Positions 15,322-26,889 of a DNA stretch of 64,000 nucleotides are shown piece after piece; the stretch's first letter is position 1; each line of letters starts with the position of its first letter. Below the pieces are notes generated by a model that was not told the DNA's origin, made no database searches, and worked only from the letters and a program-made list of their open reading frames with translations. The stretch spans positions 10,968,501 to 11,032,500 of the forward strand of contig CM065815.1 in NCBI GenBank assembly GCA_033398695.1. The letters run 5' to 3'. The stretch comes from Orobanche coerulescens (taxonomy: Eukaryota; Streptophyta; Magnoliopsida; Lamiales; Orobanchaceae). The position numbers were made by a program, and so were the translations under genes.

Positions 15322-18300
15322 TCAGTTGATGTTGTAATCATGCGTGCTACCTAGCATTGCACCATGTTTTGTGATAATCCGGACAGCCTCGAGAAGAATA
15401 TCCTGCTCAGCGTCCTTGTTCTACGCCAATCACATCAGAATAAGCAGTTATAAATAAACTTGGGAACCCATATATATGTTCTAACAGAATCATTATCATG
15501 AATTCGTGCCATATGTGCCACATAAGCACCAATAGGTTGTGAAAATATTATGACATAATTATCAATAACAATCCCAGTATGCTCTACCATTCACAGGGTA
15601 TTTGATGGAAAACTTTTTTATTCAAAGAATTAGATTACGAATAAAGAATTGCGCAAATAAATGATTCGACGAACAATTTTTTTGTAAAAAATAAGGAAAC
15701 TAAAAAGATACGGACTATGAAGTAATTTTGTTCAATATGAAATAAAAAAGATACTGCAATAAGAGGTTGAGAAAAGCAAAAGACATTACCATTCGTTTAA
15801 GATTGCATCCAAGAGTCAGTTCCGCATACGATCGCTCTATGTGAGACAAGAAACAGTAGGGGGGTTCCTTCTCCAAGAACACATTCGGATTAGATTTGAG
15901 CGTCGACTTTATATCCTCTGAAATTTGGGGAATTTTATCAACGTCTTCAGTTCGTAGAGGAACTTTTCGGACCATGAAACGCCATTTGGCCCGCGATTTA
16001 TTTACAATGACCTATAAATTGACAGAAGACATATTTTAGTCACGGCTCTTTTCTTACCCTCACTGATTGACATAAGAATTGGATTGCCTGTGAAACGGAT
16101 AATACCAGTAGCAATTATAATTATTATATATATTTCAAAAAGCTTATAATTTTTTTCATCAGAAAAAATAAGTGCTATTTTTTCTTAAAAGACAAAAGCT
16201 TATAATTGAATCCATCAATGAAGAACACACTTTCTCAATATAGCCACCACCAAGTAGAATTTTAAGACAAACATTTAAGACCCAGACAAACAAAGATATT
16301 CATATTATAATAACCTGGCTGGCAAACAAGGAATTTGGGACGACAACGGGAAATCTTTCTGCAGTCAGCAAGGATGTAGTTGTAAGACCCATCTCCACCA
16401 CTTCACCTTCTACTGATCCAGCCTGCAGGGAGACAAGGATGAAAAGATTAAAACCGAGAGCATACGCAACGAAACCTCACATAAATGCACTAAAAACAAG
16501 AGCAAAATAAACTGGTTCCCATACTTTAATTGTATCACCAATCGTAAATGGTTGTGAAATCTGAACAGACAGACCACTAAGAATATTCCCAAGTATGTCT
16601 TTAGATGCAAAGGCAGTAGCCACTCCTGTATGATCGACAGAAAAATGTAGTTAGGTTTGGATATTTCATATTTGCAAAATAGGGAAAATCAAGATTTCTA
16701 TATCATCATTACCATTACAATTTGTATATCACCAAAAATAAAATGTCATCTTGTAATGAAATTTCCCCACATATTTCACAATAATGGCACTCCAGAAACC
16801 AAATCTCAAGCTTATCACAATGCGAAGTCGATCCAAGTAGCTTATGTACGGTCAGAACAAAAGTCTTCCGACTAGTCGTGTCAAGTCGACAAGATGTTCA
16901 TATACATGTATTTGTTAGATTTAATATACAATATAACTAAACACACAATATTCTCATAGTTTTCATCAAAAACTAATAGAATACAAGTTCAAATTCAACA
17001 AATATCCATAATAGATCGTAGTCACTACATGATAACATCCAAATATAATTGAAGTTGTAGACTAGTAAAGAAAAACATGTGATGAGTATATAATAACAAA
17101 AACAAAGACTTAATTTGGGGAAGAACGAGATGAAAAAACGCGCAAGTTTTGAACGCTTTTATTTCGGGTCCGGTTTCTCGTGTCGGGTTTCAAGTAAAAA
17201 TTCATTTTCCAGGTCGGGTTTTGTGGAAAAAAATACCGTCTGGAATCAATAAGTCGATGGACGACTTCTTACAAGAAACGACTAGACAACTAGTCGTCGA
17301 CAAATCGACGACTTGATAAGCATGCCAATCTTTATTCTTTTTCAGTTATAAAAAGTTCTAATAGCACCAAAACAATATCAATGAGACAATAATGGATAAT
17401 CGTGTAAAAATACAGCCTAATAGAAAACAGATACTCGTCATAGAGGATGAAAAATTAAGACGAGAGCATTGGTTAATTCCTGGAAATACTCACCTCCGAT
17501 CCCCCCCACAGTCAGAATAGATTGGACTGCCACTCCACATGCCTCGGCTAATGCCATCGAACCCACAACAAAGAGTCCAACGGACGAGATTTTGTCCAGA
17601 GTCAGCAATTGATCTCTCTGGGCAACTTCTATGCTCTGAGCAGCCAAAGCTTGGGTAATCACATTCGTTTTCCATCGATGTAGAAACCAGACAAGTGAAA
17701 CAACAACAGCACCCCTCCAAGCCTGCATAACATACTGTGAGGCAATAACAGTTGGTGCAACCATTTGACCACTGCAGAGTAGAAAATACATTAGATTGTT
17801 TCTAATAACACGAAGGCTTAATTACAGAAACTACCCTGAGGTTTAGCCTATTTGGTAAAAGGGCAAAATTTAAATAATAAAGCTTAAAGCGATTATTTCT
17901 AATTTAAATCATAACCGAGGTTCTGGTAAATAGGCTCAACCTCAGGGGCAAGATTTTGTAACTATCCCCTAACTCGAATGAGCATCACACCCAAAATTTG
18001 AAATCATAGAAAAACAGCACAAAATAATTTAAACTAACATTTCCAAGAATGCTACGAAAGTTATAAAATATCGAACGGGAGCCTCTAATGCGCCCCAAAA
18101 GCTTTTCTCATAAGGAACGGGCCCCCAAATTGAGCTCCCAGCTAAGAGGACACCGGGGCCTTGAACTGAGTACTTGTGAAACCGCCTAAAAAGCCTCGGC
18201 AACAAAGACCATGCCAATAAAGTCCCGGCTAATGTACCACCCACTGGGACAATTACATCTCTAAGATAAGGGTGGTTATCAAACAACTGTTGAACATGAG

Positions 18301-18835
18301 GAGCCGCTTCATTGGATGCCTCTTTTGCCTTTTCCGCTGTATATTTCAGGGTCTCGCCTGTATATTGCCATACTTCCTTAAATTTATCGATCCAATCTCC
18401 CCCACCAGCACTAGTATTACTTGCACTAGTCCCACTTGCAACTGAATCAGCTATAACATCCGTGCCTCGTGGAATGTTGCCTTTAGCCTCAGTAGCTGAT
18501 GAAAATAAACGATGACTAATCAAAGAATTGATCCCAGCAAAAGAAAGACTTCCGCCTTGAAACCCTGAATTTCCCAACAGCCTATCAGAAAAACTAGTAC
18601 GAAAATTACTGCCCATGGAATACTGACAACAAGCTGCAGAGGTTAATCCCAACTTACGAAAACCAGTTTGGTCAAACCTCTGCACAATGTTCGACTCTCT
18701 AGGTTGGCAACATTTGCTTGAATATGCAGCAGAGGGTCTCAGACCAAATCGAGAGACGGATTTCACAGAAGAACAGAACAGTTTTAGTCCTGAAATTCTC
18801 ATCGCGGACATTTTACAAACACTTTGCGTTCCCAT
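15322..18835 (-). CDS. MSL1: Mitochondrial mechanosensitive channel, MscS family, MSL1-like
   Basis: A MscS-type channel of the inner mitochondrial membrane. In Arabidopsis MSL1 opens under membrane tension and helps dissipate excess potential. Exons, 5' to 3' on the minus strand: 18039-18835, 17494-17771, 16525-16625, 16315-16422, 15790-16011, 15322-15420. Phases join to 534 codons, slightly longer than the Arabidopsis protein. The N-terminal region of about 110 residues is Ser/Arg-rich, as for mitochondrial targeting. Membrane segments start near residue 193 (DVIVPVGGTLAGTLLAWSLL) and near 253 (PVRYFITFVAFLE), followed by GAVVVSLVWFLHRW. The pore helix follows the motif SVGLFVVGSMALAEACGVAV and includes GGIGGVATAFASKDILGN. 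The MscS beta domain holds GSVEGEVVEMGLTTT and FPVVVPNSLF. The first in-frame ATG is 18835; 18811 is an alternative. The retrotransposon at 18928 lies just upstream. Confidence 0.92.
16862..17325. repeat. Inverted CTAGTCG/GTCGAC-rich unit in MSL1-like intron 2
   Basis: CCGACTAGTCGTGTCAAGTCG near 16868 and GACTAGACAACTAGTCGTCG near 17282 carry the same words in mixed orientation. GCTTATCA appears outside both. This resembles the ends of a small nested TIR element of about 500 bp inside the intron, with no target duplication found. Confidence 0.35.
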
Positions 18836-18927
18836 CAGAATTTTTTGTTTAGCGATCACAGAGAGAGAGATGAAAAGCACAGCCAAAGTAAAGTCAAATT
18901 CACTGAGTTTTTAACGAGAACTACAGT

Positions 18928-19655
18928 TGTTGGTAGTCGATCCGCCTGGCGTCACAACCAGGCGGCCGAGCAGCGGCGGATCCGGGGCGAACCGTCATAA
19001 ACTTGATCGTTTCGGGTTCGCACAAACCGGACCGGCGAGAGACCTTAGAGCCGACCGGAATCCGGACCCAGAAAAGGCCGAGCGAGACCATATGAATACG
19101 CTCCATAACCACGAATAAGGCCGACTGAGTAGCGAGGAAGCTAGAGGCCGACCTCATTGTCGGTCATAATGAGATAAATATCGAAAGCGAAGAAACAGTG
19201 ACGGAGACGGTAAAGAGAGTTGTCATGTCCCTTCCCAAAGCACACTTAAGAAGGTGACACGTGTCAAAGGAGTTACCTTCATCGTGACAAATGTCATCAG
19301 CATATTCATTTCAATCTTCCTATCGTCATCTTATGAATGGCTGACATTGCCTATATATATGGCAGGAGAAAGTACAATAAAAGGACTTTTGGAAAAAAGA
19401 GAAAAAAGTGAGATATATATAGAGAGAAAAAAGAGAGATCTCAGACATACTAAAAAATAAGAAAAAAAGACTTGTAATTAACAAGCAAACTAGATAGACC
19501 GGCATACATTATTCTGCCCGGCTCCATGCTATCAAGAGGTCATTAATAAAAATTTAGTGATCAAATATCTTCCCTTATATTGATTATTTTCTACGTGTCT
19601 TCGATCCATTCGTCCAGATCAGTTCACGTGACGTTGACCAAATCAGACGTCAACA
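18928..19655 (+). repeat. 5' LTR of the gag-pol-less element
   Basis: Starts TGTTGGTAGTCGATCCGCC and ends GACGTCAACA. A TATA-like CTATATATATGG at about 19351-19362 suggests the U3 promoter. The first 250 bp differ from the 3' LTR by many 1-3 base indels in GC-rich runs, while the last 450 bp are nearly identical. Confidence 0.9.
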
Positions 19656-19656
19656 G

Positions 19657-19675
19657 ATTGGCGCTAGAGGAAGGG
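19657..19675 (+). other. Primer binding site of the gag-pol-less element
   Basis: ATTGGCGCTAGAGGAAGGG follows the 5' LTR after one base. The TGG start fits the CCA end of a tRNA. I could not name the tRNA with certainty. Confidence 0.6.
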
Positions 19676-19694
19676 GGGGCCGAACCTCCGGGAG

Positions 19695-20035
19695 CTTGAG
19701 CGAGTCGCTCAAGTTATGACCAATTTCAACAATGATCAGCCCGCCGCTAAGAAGGGAAACCCGTTCCAGCCGGCGGGGCACTTTGACACACCTTGCGTTC
19801 ATCCGGGAATAACCACACCCACCAAGGGATGATAAGATGAAAGCATAGGAATCATCGTAACTACGAGTCGAAAGCATAGGAATCATCGTAATATGAAGTT
19901 GAAAGCACAGGAGCCATTGTGACCACGGGCTCCTGCTCGACTCGGCTGACCTCTTGGAGGTCATAATTTGAAGGATATTGAGCGTCGCTCAAAATTCTAG
20001 AGAAGGTCTCAAAGAGTCCTCATATCCTTCAAATT
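19695..20035 (+). repeat. PBS-proximal hairpins with GAGCG/CGCTC cores
   Basis: CTTGAGCGAGTCGCTCAAG at 19695-19713 is palindromic except for its centre. Further on, AATTTGAAGGATAT (19965-19978) and its exact complement (20022-20035) bracket TGAGCGTCGCTCA (19979-19991), another dyad with the same core. Between them, at about 19829-19915, lie three direct copies of GAAAGCATAGGA-type words. Placement just after the primer site fits an RNA leader structure. Confidence 0.7.
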
Positions 20036-20786
20036 AAAGTTGCAGTCAACATATACTGCAACATCTGAAAACTCCTTCGGAATCCCCGTCCACACCCACA
20101 AAGGTCCTGGTAATCCGGACGGAACTGGACCAGCTGCCGAAAACATCTCCAAGTATTGAGCCATGTGTTAAAAAAAAAAAAAAAAACAGCGGCGGCCCTT
20201 ACAAGTGAAGTGGAAGACGAAGTAAAAAGTAATCTGTAAAGGAGTTTTCCCCATAATCACCCGACCAGCGGTCGTTAGGACGCCACCGAAGAAACTCAAA
20301 ACTCAAGGTGAGGAAAAAACCGCGGAAAGTGGAAAATACCAGTAAAACTAAAATGAGCCAAGCAATAATCTCTATAAGAAAAGAGTGGCCCGGTCGACCG
20401 AGTCACTGACAATCCTGCAACGGCCGACCCAAGAAGAATCTCAGGCGTTCTACGATGACCCCGGTCGAAATTGGGGCACACCCACAAGAGAATTCGTTTC
20501 GAAAAACAAGGTCAATATGACCCCGAGAACCTGGACCTCGTCGCCCAAAAAGGCGGAACGTCTTCTACAAAACATCCGAGGATCATCAGAGTTTCCAGGC
20601 CAATGATCTCATTATTAAACGAGCACTGGGGCCCGACACGGGACCTCCTGAATCCAAGTAACAAAGCTCGTCAGAACGGAGGTTGCTAGCCAGAATATGT
20701 AGATGACCAAGGATTAATTCATTTGTCGAATGCCATGAAGGTACAATCAATAAAATTCGACTCTATTTTCATCTTGGAATCAAATG
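20036..20786. other. Interior of LTR element, no readable gag
   Basis: GC-moderate sequence with only short frames. A run of 18 A at about 20169-20186 interrupts it. Nothing resembles gag, a zinc knuckle or protease, so either gag was lost or it is beyond recognition. Confidence 0.5.
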
Positions 20787-21752
20787 CACTATAAGACCGA
20801 GTTTGTCTCGGCACCTCGAATGACCGGCTCCTCCACTATAAGACCGAGTTCGTCTCGGCACCTCGAATGACCGGCTCCTCCGGCACTATAAGACCGAGTT
20901 CGTCTCGGCACCTCGAATGACCGGCTCCTCCGGCACTATAAGACCGAGTTTGTCTCGGCACCTCGAATGACCGGCTCCTCCGGCACTATAAGACCGAGTT
21001 CGTCTCGGCACCTCGAATAATGGCTCCTCGGCACTATAAGACCGAGTTCGTCTCGGCACCTCGAATAATGGCTCCTCCGGCACTATAAGACCGAGTTCGT
21101 CTCGGCACCTCGAATGACCGGCTCCTCCGGCACTATAAGACCGAGTTCGTCTCGGCACCTCGAATGACCGGCTCCTCCGGCACTATAAGACCGAGTTCGT
21201 CTCGGCAACTCGAATGACCGGCTCCTCCGGCACTGAAAGTCCGAGCTCGCCTCGGCACCTTACAAGACCGGTCCACCCGGCACTGAAAGTCCGGGCTCGC
21301 CTCGGCACCTTACAAGACCGGTCCGCCCGGCACCGAAAGTCCGAGCTCGCCTCGGCACCTCACAAGACCGGTCCACCCGGCACTGAAAGTCCGAGCTCGC
21401 CTCGGCACCTCACAAGACCGGTCCACCCGGCACTGAAAGTCCGAGAAAGTCCGAGCTCGCCTCGGCACCTCGCAAGACCGGTCCACCCGGCACTGAAAGT
21501 CCGAGCTCGCCTCGGCACCTCACAAGACCGGTCCACCCGGCACTGAAAGTCCGAGCTCGCCTCGGCACCTCACAAGACCGGTCCACCCGGCACTGAAAGT
21601 CCGAGCTCGCCTCGGCACCTCACAAGACCGGTCCACCCGGCACTGAAAGTCCGAGAAAGTCCGAGCTCGCCTCGGCACCTCACAAGACCGGTCCACCCGG
21701 CACTGAAATTCCGGGCTTGCCTCGGCGCCTCAAAAGACCGGTCCATCCGGCA
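20787..21752. repeat. 50-bp minisatellite, two sub-families, 19 units
   Basis: Nine units of type A (CACTATAAGACCGAGTTCGT...) are followed by ten of type B (CACTGAAAGTCCGAGCTCGC...). They are mostly exactly 50 bp; two B units have a 10-bp internal duplication (GAAAGTCCGA). Every unit carries two dyads: CCGAG-5nt-CTCGG and CCGG-5nt-CCGG or close variants. The switch from A to B is abrupt at 21231. Frames of up to 110 codons across it arise from the repetition and are not genes. Confidence 0.95.
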
Positions 21753-21926
21753 CAATCAGCGAAGGGTGAGCAGAAAAAACGACGGTCTGACCAACCGGGC
21801 CCAAACACAAAAAAGCAACAAAAGCCATAAAAAGATTTTATTCATTCAAAATAAGCTCCATGTCAGAATACAAAAGAAATCAAGGAAGAATGGCACGTAG
21901 GCCATACATGGAATAAAACAAAAAAT

Positions 21927-24116
21927 CTACTCGGCCTGGTACTCCTGATCGGTCGCCTGAGAAGACTGCCCTCCACCTTCGCCAGACACGGTCTCCACAG
22001 GATCTTCGACAGCTTCGGCGGCCTTCGGCTCATCATCTCCGAAAGCTTCAACCTTTAGGTCGGCCGCCTGAGACCTTATGTAGGCCTGGACCTCCTCAAC
22101 GGTCTTCCCTTCCTTCATGAGATCCAATATCTCATAACAGGTGGAGACGTAGTTAAGGTTGATCAATTCCTCGTATTCGGGTGTCTTCTGAAAAGCAGCC
22201 GCCCCGTCAGCCAGGCCCTTGTCATAACCCGCAGACTCGTAAGTCTGAACCCGCTCGGTCAATTGCTCAAGCTGGGCCTTAGCACTTTGCAAATGAGCCT
22301 CGTACTCGGCCCTGATATCCAGGCACTGTTTTTGCGTCTTCCCAGCCGCCGTGGCCATCTCGTCAGCCTTCCCTTTCCATACATCGGCCTCAAAGGCCCG
22401 CCTCTCCAGAAGATCCATCTTACCCTTCAGAGAAGCCATCTCCTCCTCCAAAGATTTGATAAGCGAAGGGCAGAGATGGTGTTCCTCCTGTAAGGCCTTG
22501 AGATCGGCCTCTGCCTTCTTATGTTTCCCAGCTGAGGCGGTCAGCTCCCCAGCGGCCTTCACATAGGTGCACAACGCCCGGCCCAAAATAGCGTTTCCAA
22601 AATGGATCTGCTCATCCGGATTCATGTCGTTGGTCACCATCTCCATCTTCGGCGTCCAGCCCAAAATGGGGACATAGCTGGACTCAACCACCGATGGGGG
22701 GACCCGATCGAGCAGTTCGGCGGTTGGAGTGGCTGCTCGGACGCGATCGAAACAAACAGTCTCTCGCCCTTTCATCCGGGCACAAGGTTCTTCCCGATCC
22801 TTATTCACCGGGAGATAGTGGCCCTCCAAATCAATCAAGGGCTCCTTACCCTTCGCCCGGCCCGTCTGAACAGGGCTCAAGGAGGGTACAACAATCTCAG
22901 GAAGGGGGAAACCCTCGGTCCTGGTCATGTTATCCTCAGACCCGACCTCTACTCTCTTCCGCTTGCCTGCGCGCTCCCTACGCTCGGCGGCCTCCGCAGC
23001 CAGCCTCGCCACCCGCTGCGCGGGCGTCTCTTTCCGTCCCGACGAACTCCTGCCCCTGGAGCCTGGATGAGGAAGATGTGTTAAAAAAAAAAAAAAAGCT
23101 ACCTGATGAAGACATTCTGCTCGGGTTAGTGGATCGAAGTCCCGCGGCCCAAAGATTGTCCTCAGTAACCAGAAGGTATGACTTCCTCCGATCAGCGGGA
23201 AGATCCAAGAGCTGTTCAACCCGGTCGTCGAACAAAGAGGAGGTCTCTGAAGCCGGGATACGTTCTGCACAAACAACAAATTATGAGCGTTAGATAAAAA
23301 AGGAACAGCAGCAAAGAACACGACACTTACTCATTTTGGCAACAAAGTATTCGGGGACCCGAAGCTCGGCGTCTATCACGCCAGGTTCCCACTCATCAAC
23401 TGAGCTCATCCACGGCCCCCCTACGTAGAACCACTGTTCCTTCCAGCTATGTATGGTCTCCGGCACATCCACCAATTCTTTATACATCGCGTCTTGTGTC
23501 AAATAAAACCAGTAGGAACCGGATCGGTACCGACCTCCATAAAAAGAGACTTAATCTCTTCAAAAGGCTCGGTCCATCCATGCTGACTAAAAAGAATTAG
23601 AAGACCCACCATCCGAGCCCAAGAATTCGGATGAATTTGGGCAATACAAAGGCCCCACTGCCTCAACCACCGGGAAAGTACCAACGGCAGAGGAAACCTT
23701 AGCCCAGACAACAGAGAGCGGTAATACACCGCCGTACATCCGACAGGAGGGGTGTGGGGTCTCTCCTCTGGGCCCGGAACAAACATCCGCACCACCGCGG
23801 GTATCTTAAATCGCCCCCGCCAAGCCTCCAACTGCCCATCGGTGACCGTGCTGCGTATCGAGGCCGAATCCCATTCCGCCTCAACAAAAGGAGACGGCCG
23901 AGGCCGAACCCAGGCTCCAGTCTCGCCAACCGCCGTCAGCGACGTCGCCACCTCCACGTCTCCAGAATCTGCATCTCCAGAATCCGGCGATCTTGCGACC
24001 TCGCCTCCATTCTCATCGCTCCAGTCAACGGGAGCATCACCTATCGACAAATCCGCCACTCCCGTGCGGTCTGGGGACACAACCGACTCCTCCGCCGTAT
24101 TCCTCCGCTCCGACAT
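21927..24116 (-). CDS. Antisense ORF of the LTR element, PF04195-like protein
   Basis: On the strand opposite to the element. The first block, from ATG 24116 to about 23500, contains GLRFPLPLVLSRWLRQWGL and AQIHPNSWARMVG. This looks like the domain Pfam calls putative gypsy-type transposon (PF04195). The second block (23331-23502) has HSWKEQWFYVGGPW. A 66-nt intron with good sites (GTAAGT at 23330 downward, GTGCAG ending at 23265) joins it to 23103-23264. The last block, 21927 to about 23062, is Lys/Glu/Ala-rich and probably coiled coil (about 22160-22560), with an acidic tail. Between the first two blocks one frameshift is needed. A T15 run (23084-23098 region) separates the last two, either a 40-nt intron or a length error. 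No function is known for this family. Proteins of this type recur in Tat-lineage retrotransposons. Confidence 0.7.
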
Positions 24117-24251
24117 CGTGAAACAAGAAAAAAGGGGAGGAAGAGTAAGCTTACCAGGAAAGTCTGCGAAACCGGAAAAGAAGAAAAATTGCCGGAAAAG
24201 ATCTCTCTCTACAATAAAAATGGCGAAGGAAGCAATGAAGAAGAAGACACT

Positions 24252-24263
24252 CTATATTTATAG
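24252..24263 (-). promoter_or_regulatory. TATA box for the antisense ORF
   Basis: On the minus strand the sequence reads CTATAAATATAG, 136-147 nt upstream of the ATG at 24116. This spacing leaves room for a leader of about 110 nt and suggests the antisense ORF has its own promoter, independent of the LTR. Confidence 0.55.
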
Positions 24264-24521
24264 GATGAGACAGGGGCATTAAATACTAAAGCGGCGATTC
24301 ATAATCATCACGAAGATTAAGAACGCGTGAGACACCGCGACGAATTACATCCCGCCACGCGTCCCCCTCACTATGACTCTTGGAGATCCCGAAGTCAAAT
24401 CGATGCGACTCTCAAAGATATGTCCCTTCAAGGGATCTTATCCACCCCCAAATCGGACCGACCTCAATCTGAAACGATTCCAAGACTGGCAAACTAAGCA
24501 CGACCACAGACTCGGGGCCCT

Positions 24522-25269
24522 TGTTGGTAGTCGATCCGCCTTGGCGTCCACACAAGCGCTTCGGGCAGCCGAATGGCCGAGCGGATCCCGAGGCCGAACC
24601 GGTCATAAACTTGATCGTTTCTCGGGTTCGCACAAAAAACCGGACCGGGCAGAGACCTTAGAGCCGACCCGGAATCTGGACCAGAAAGACCGAGCAGACC
24701 CTATATGAATACGCTCCATAACCACGAATAAGGCCGACCAGAGTAGCAGGAAGCTAGAGGGCCGACCTCATTGTCGGTCATAACAGATAAATATCGAAAG
24801 CCCAAAGAAACGAGACGGGACGGTAAAGAGAGGCATCATGTCCCTTCCCAAAGCACACTTAAAAAGGTGACACGTGTCAAAGGAGTCACCTTCATCGTGA
24901 CAAATGTCATCAGCATATTCATTTCAATCTTCCTATCGTCATCTTATGAATGGCTGACATTGCCTATATATATGGCAGGAGAAAGTACAATAAAAGGACT
25001 TTTGGAAAAAAGAGAAAAAAGTGAGATATATAGAGAGAGAAAAAAGAGAGATCTGAGACATACTAAAAAAATAAGAAAAAAAGACTTGTAATTAACAAGC
25101 AAACTAGATAGACCGGCATACATTATTCTGCCCGTCTCCATGCTATCAAGAGGTCATTAATAAAAATTTAGTGATCAAATATCTTCCCTTATATTGATTA
25201 TTTTCTACGTGTCTTCGATCCATTCGTCCAGATCAGTTCACGTGACGTTGACCAAATCAGACGTCAACA
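24522..25269 (+). repeat. 3' LTR of the gag-pol-less element
   Basis: Starts TGTTGGTAGTCGATCCGCC right after a G-rich ACTCGGGGCCCT that may be the polypurine tract. Ends GACGTCAACA. It matches the LTR at 18928 along its length. Confidence 0.9.
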
Positions 25270-25274
25270 ACAGC

Positions 25275-25569
25275 CTGCACAATAATATGTAAATAGTAAA
25301 GATATATATGAACCGCACAATTGAACACCAACAAACCAGTAATTTTTTTTATCAATATGAGGATTAATCGAAAAAGAAAAAAGACTGCTTTCACATTTTA
25401 TGCATGCAAATACTGAGAGATGGATGAAAAGAAACCTGTTTATGTAGGTTTTACAGCACTGTAAAAACTGCATACTTTAAGCACTGTAGAATTATTGATG
25501 GAGAAGTTATCGTGCCAGTGTTGCTTTCTGGGCAAGACAAGAAAACCAAGAAAGATGGGGTAAAAGCTA
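25275..25569 (-). promoter_or_regulatory. MSL1: Candidate displaced MSL1-like leader/promoter
   Basis: This is the sequence that adjoined the MSL1-like 5' end before the LTR element inserted. On the minus strand it ends ATTATTGTGCAG followed by GC, a good intron acceptor, so the gene may have had a 5' UTR intron whose acceptor lay a few bases from the insertion. A donor-like ACAGGTTTCT lies at about 25433-25442. This is inference from sequence pattern only. Confidence 0.3.
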
Positions 25570-26244
25570 GGGTGTTAATAGTAATGGAAAATTCGGTTCA
25601 TGACCCGATCCGAAAAAGTCGATACCCAAAAAGTGGATACCCGACCCAAAATTTAATACTGCTAATTTTAAATTTTATATATATAATTTATAATTTTAAT
25701 ATAAATTTATTTTAAAATTTATTACATAAATTAATTTCACAAGTACTAAATATATTGTAAATATTTTCTGTACAATAACTAAATTTTAAAATTAACTAAA
25801 AAAATTCATATATATTATTTTTTTATTATATAATTATGCTTAATTCAATATTCAGTTATATATATGAGAGAATATATTATTTCTTATTTAACGATTTTAT
25901 CCTCTTGTAAATTTCCAAACTAGTGAGAATAAATATCATTATTGAAAATACATTAACATGAATCCTCATATTAAATATAACTCATATTATTTGAAAGATA
26001 AAGTTTCATACGCTTACAAATTAAATAGTTAAATTTATAAAAAAATATTAAAAGAATAATCGGGTTTTTGGGTACCCAAATTTATGCAACAAGTCAACCC
26101 ATGACCCGGCCCGATTATAAGACTTTTTTTCGGGTCGGTACCCGCTCGAAAAAAATTTAAAAAAATTAAAAATACCCAAATTTTTTAGTTCGTATCATCG
26201 GGTAGTTGGGTCGGGTAGTTCAGATCGTGTATGTTTTAACACCC
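25570..26244. mobile_element. Non-autonomous TIR element, GGGTGTTAA ends
   Basis: GGGTGTTAATAG at the left and its near complement TTTTAACACCC at the right, with subterminal GGGTA/TACCC and CCCGACC/GGTCGGG words in both orientations and an AT-rich core. This pattern is typical of plant hAT-type elements. No exact 8-bp duplication was found. Confidence 0.6.
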
Positions 26245-26889
26245 ATAGTAAAAGGAAAAATACAAAAAACATCTTGTAGGTAACTTTTTCATTTTACGTG
26301 AAAATTCATTAATCCTGTTATCACTTTTCCACCTCAAGATAACAATCTTGCACTCCAATACCATGAATATAATTTTCAGACATGGAGAGATTTAGTGAAT
26401 AAATCTGTTAGATTATCATTATTGCTCTTCTGAAGCTCATGTGGAAATAAGTTTCTTCTTACTTGCCCAAACATTATATGCAACACATAAATGGAGAATA
26501 TTTCTCATCATAATAAATAGGCAGTATGAGAACAAATATGAGAGCATAATACCCTAATAGCCACCAATATCGAATCTCAATCTCTTTCATGTAATAGAGC
26601 AATATAGTTAACACCATTCCACATTCTCCTTCTTGGAGAAATATTAAATTTTGCTAGCATAACTTCAAATTGTATATCAGACCTGATAATGTAATGCTTC
26701 AATAGCATACAAGTACGGAACTTCTGGTTCTCTTATATATTTGTTATCTTCTTGAGATCTATATGAGTCAGTATCCACTTCAAGTGGTAAGACAACCTTT
26801 AGGTAGCTAAATGGATGAATTTTTCCATCATATATGCTCGATCTACAAGTCAAGACAATACTAATACTTAGTTTTGTCTAAGTTTTTCA

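Larger units (their letters stand above)
18928..25269 (+). mobile_element. Gag-pol-less LTR retrotransposon, Tat-like/LARD
   Basis: Two direct LTRs (728 and 748 bp) start TGTTGG and end CAACA. They flank a 4.9-kb interior with a primer-site-like TGGCGCTAGAGGAAGGG after the 5' LTR. The flanking 5-mers are ACAGT and ACAGC, a 4/5 target duplication. No gag, protease, RT or integrase motif is readable inside. The interior holds primer-proximal hairpins, a 50-bp minisatellite and an antisense ORF. Tat-lineage Ty3/gypsy elements are known for additional, often antisense, ORFs and for tandem repeats between pol and the 3' LTR, so this is best seen as a non-autonomous Tat derivative. Mobilisation would need proteins from a relative. 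It lies next to the MSL1-like 5' end. Confidence 0.85.

Noticed and set aside
20787..21752. Regularly spaced 50-bp repeats that at first glance recall a CRISPR array
   Set aside because: Units are directly adjacent with no unique spacers, the setting is a plant LTR element, and no Cas genes exist. It is a minisatellite.
20886..21755. Open frames of 60-110 codons across the minisatellite on both strands
   Set aside because: They follow from a stop-free repeat unit read in rotating frames and match no protein family.
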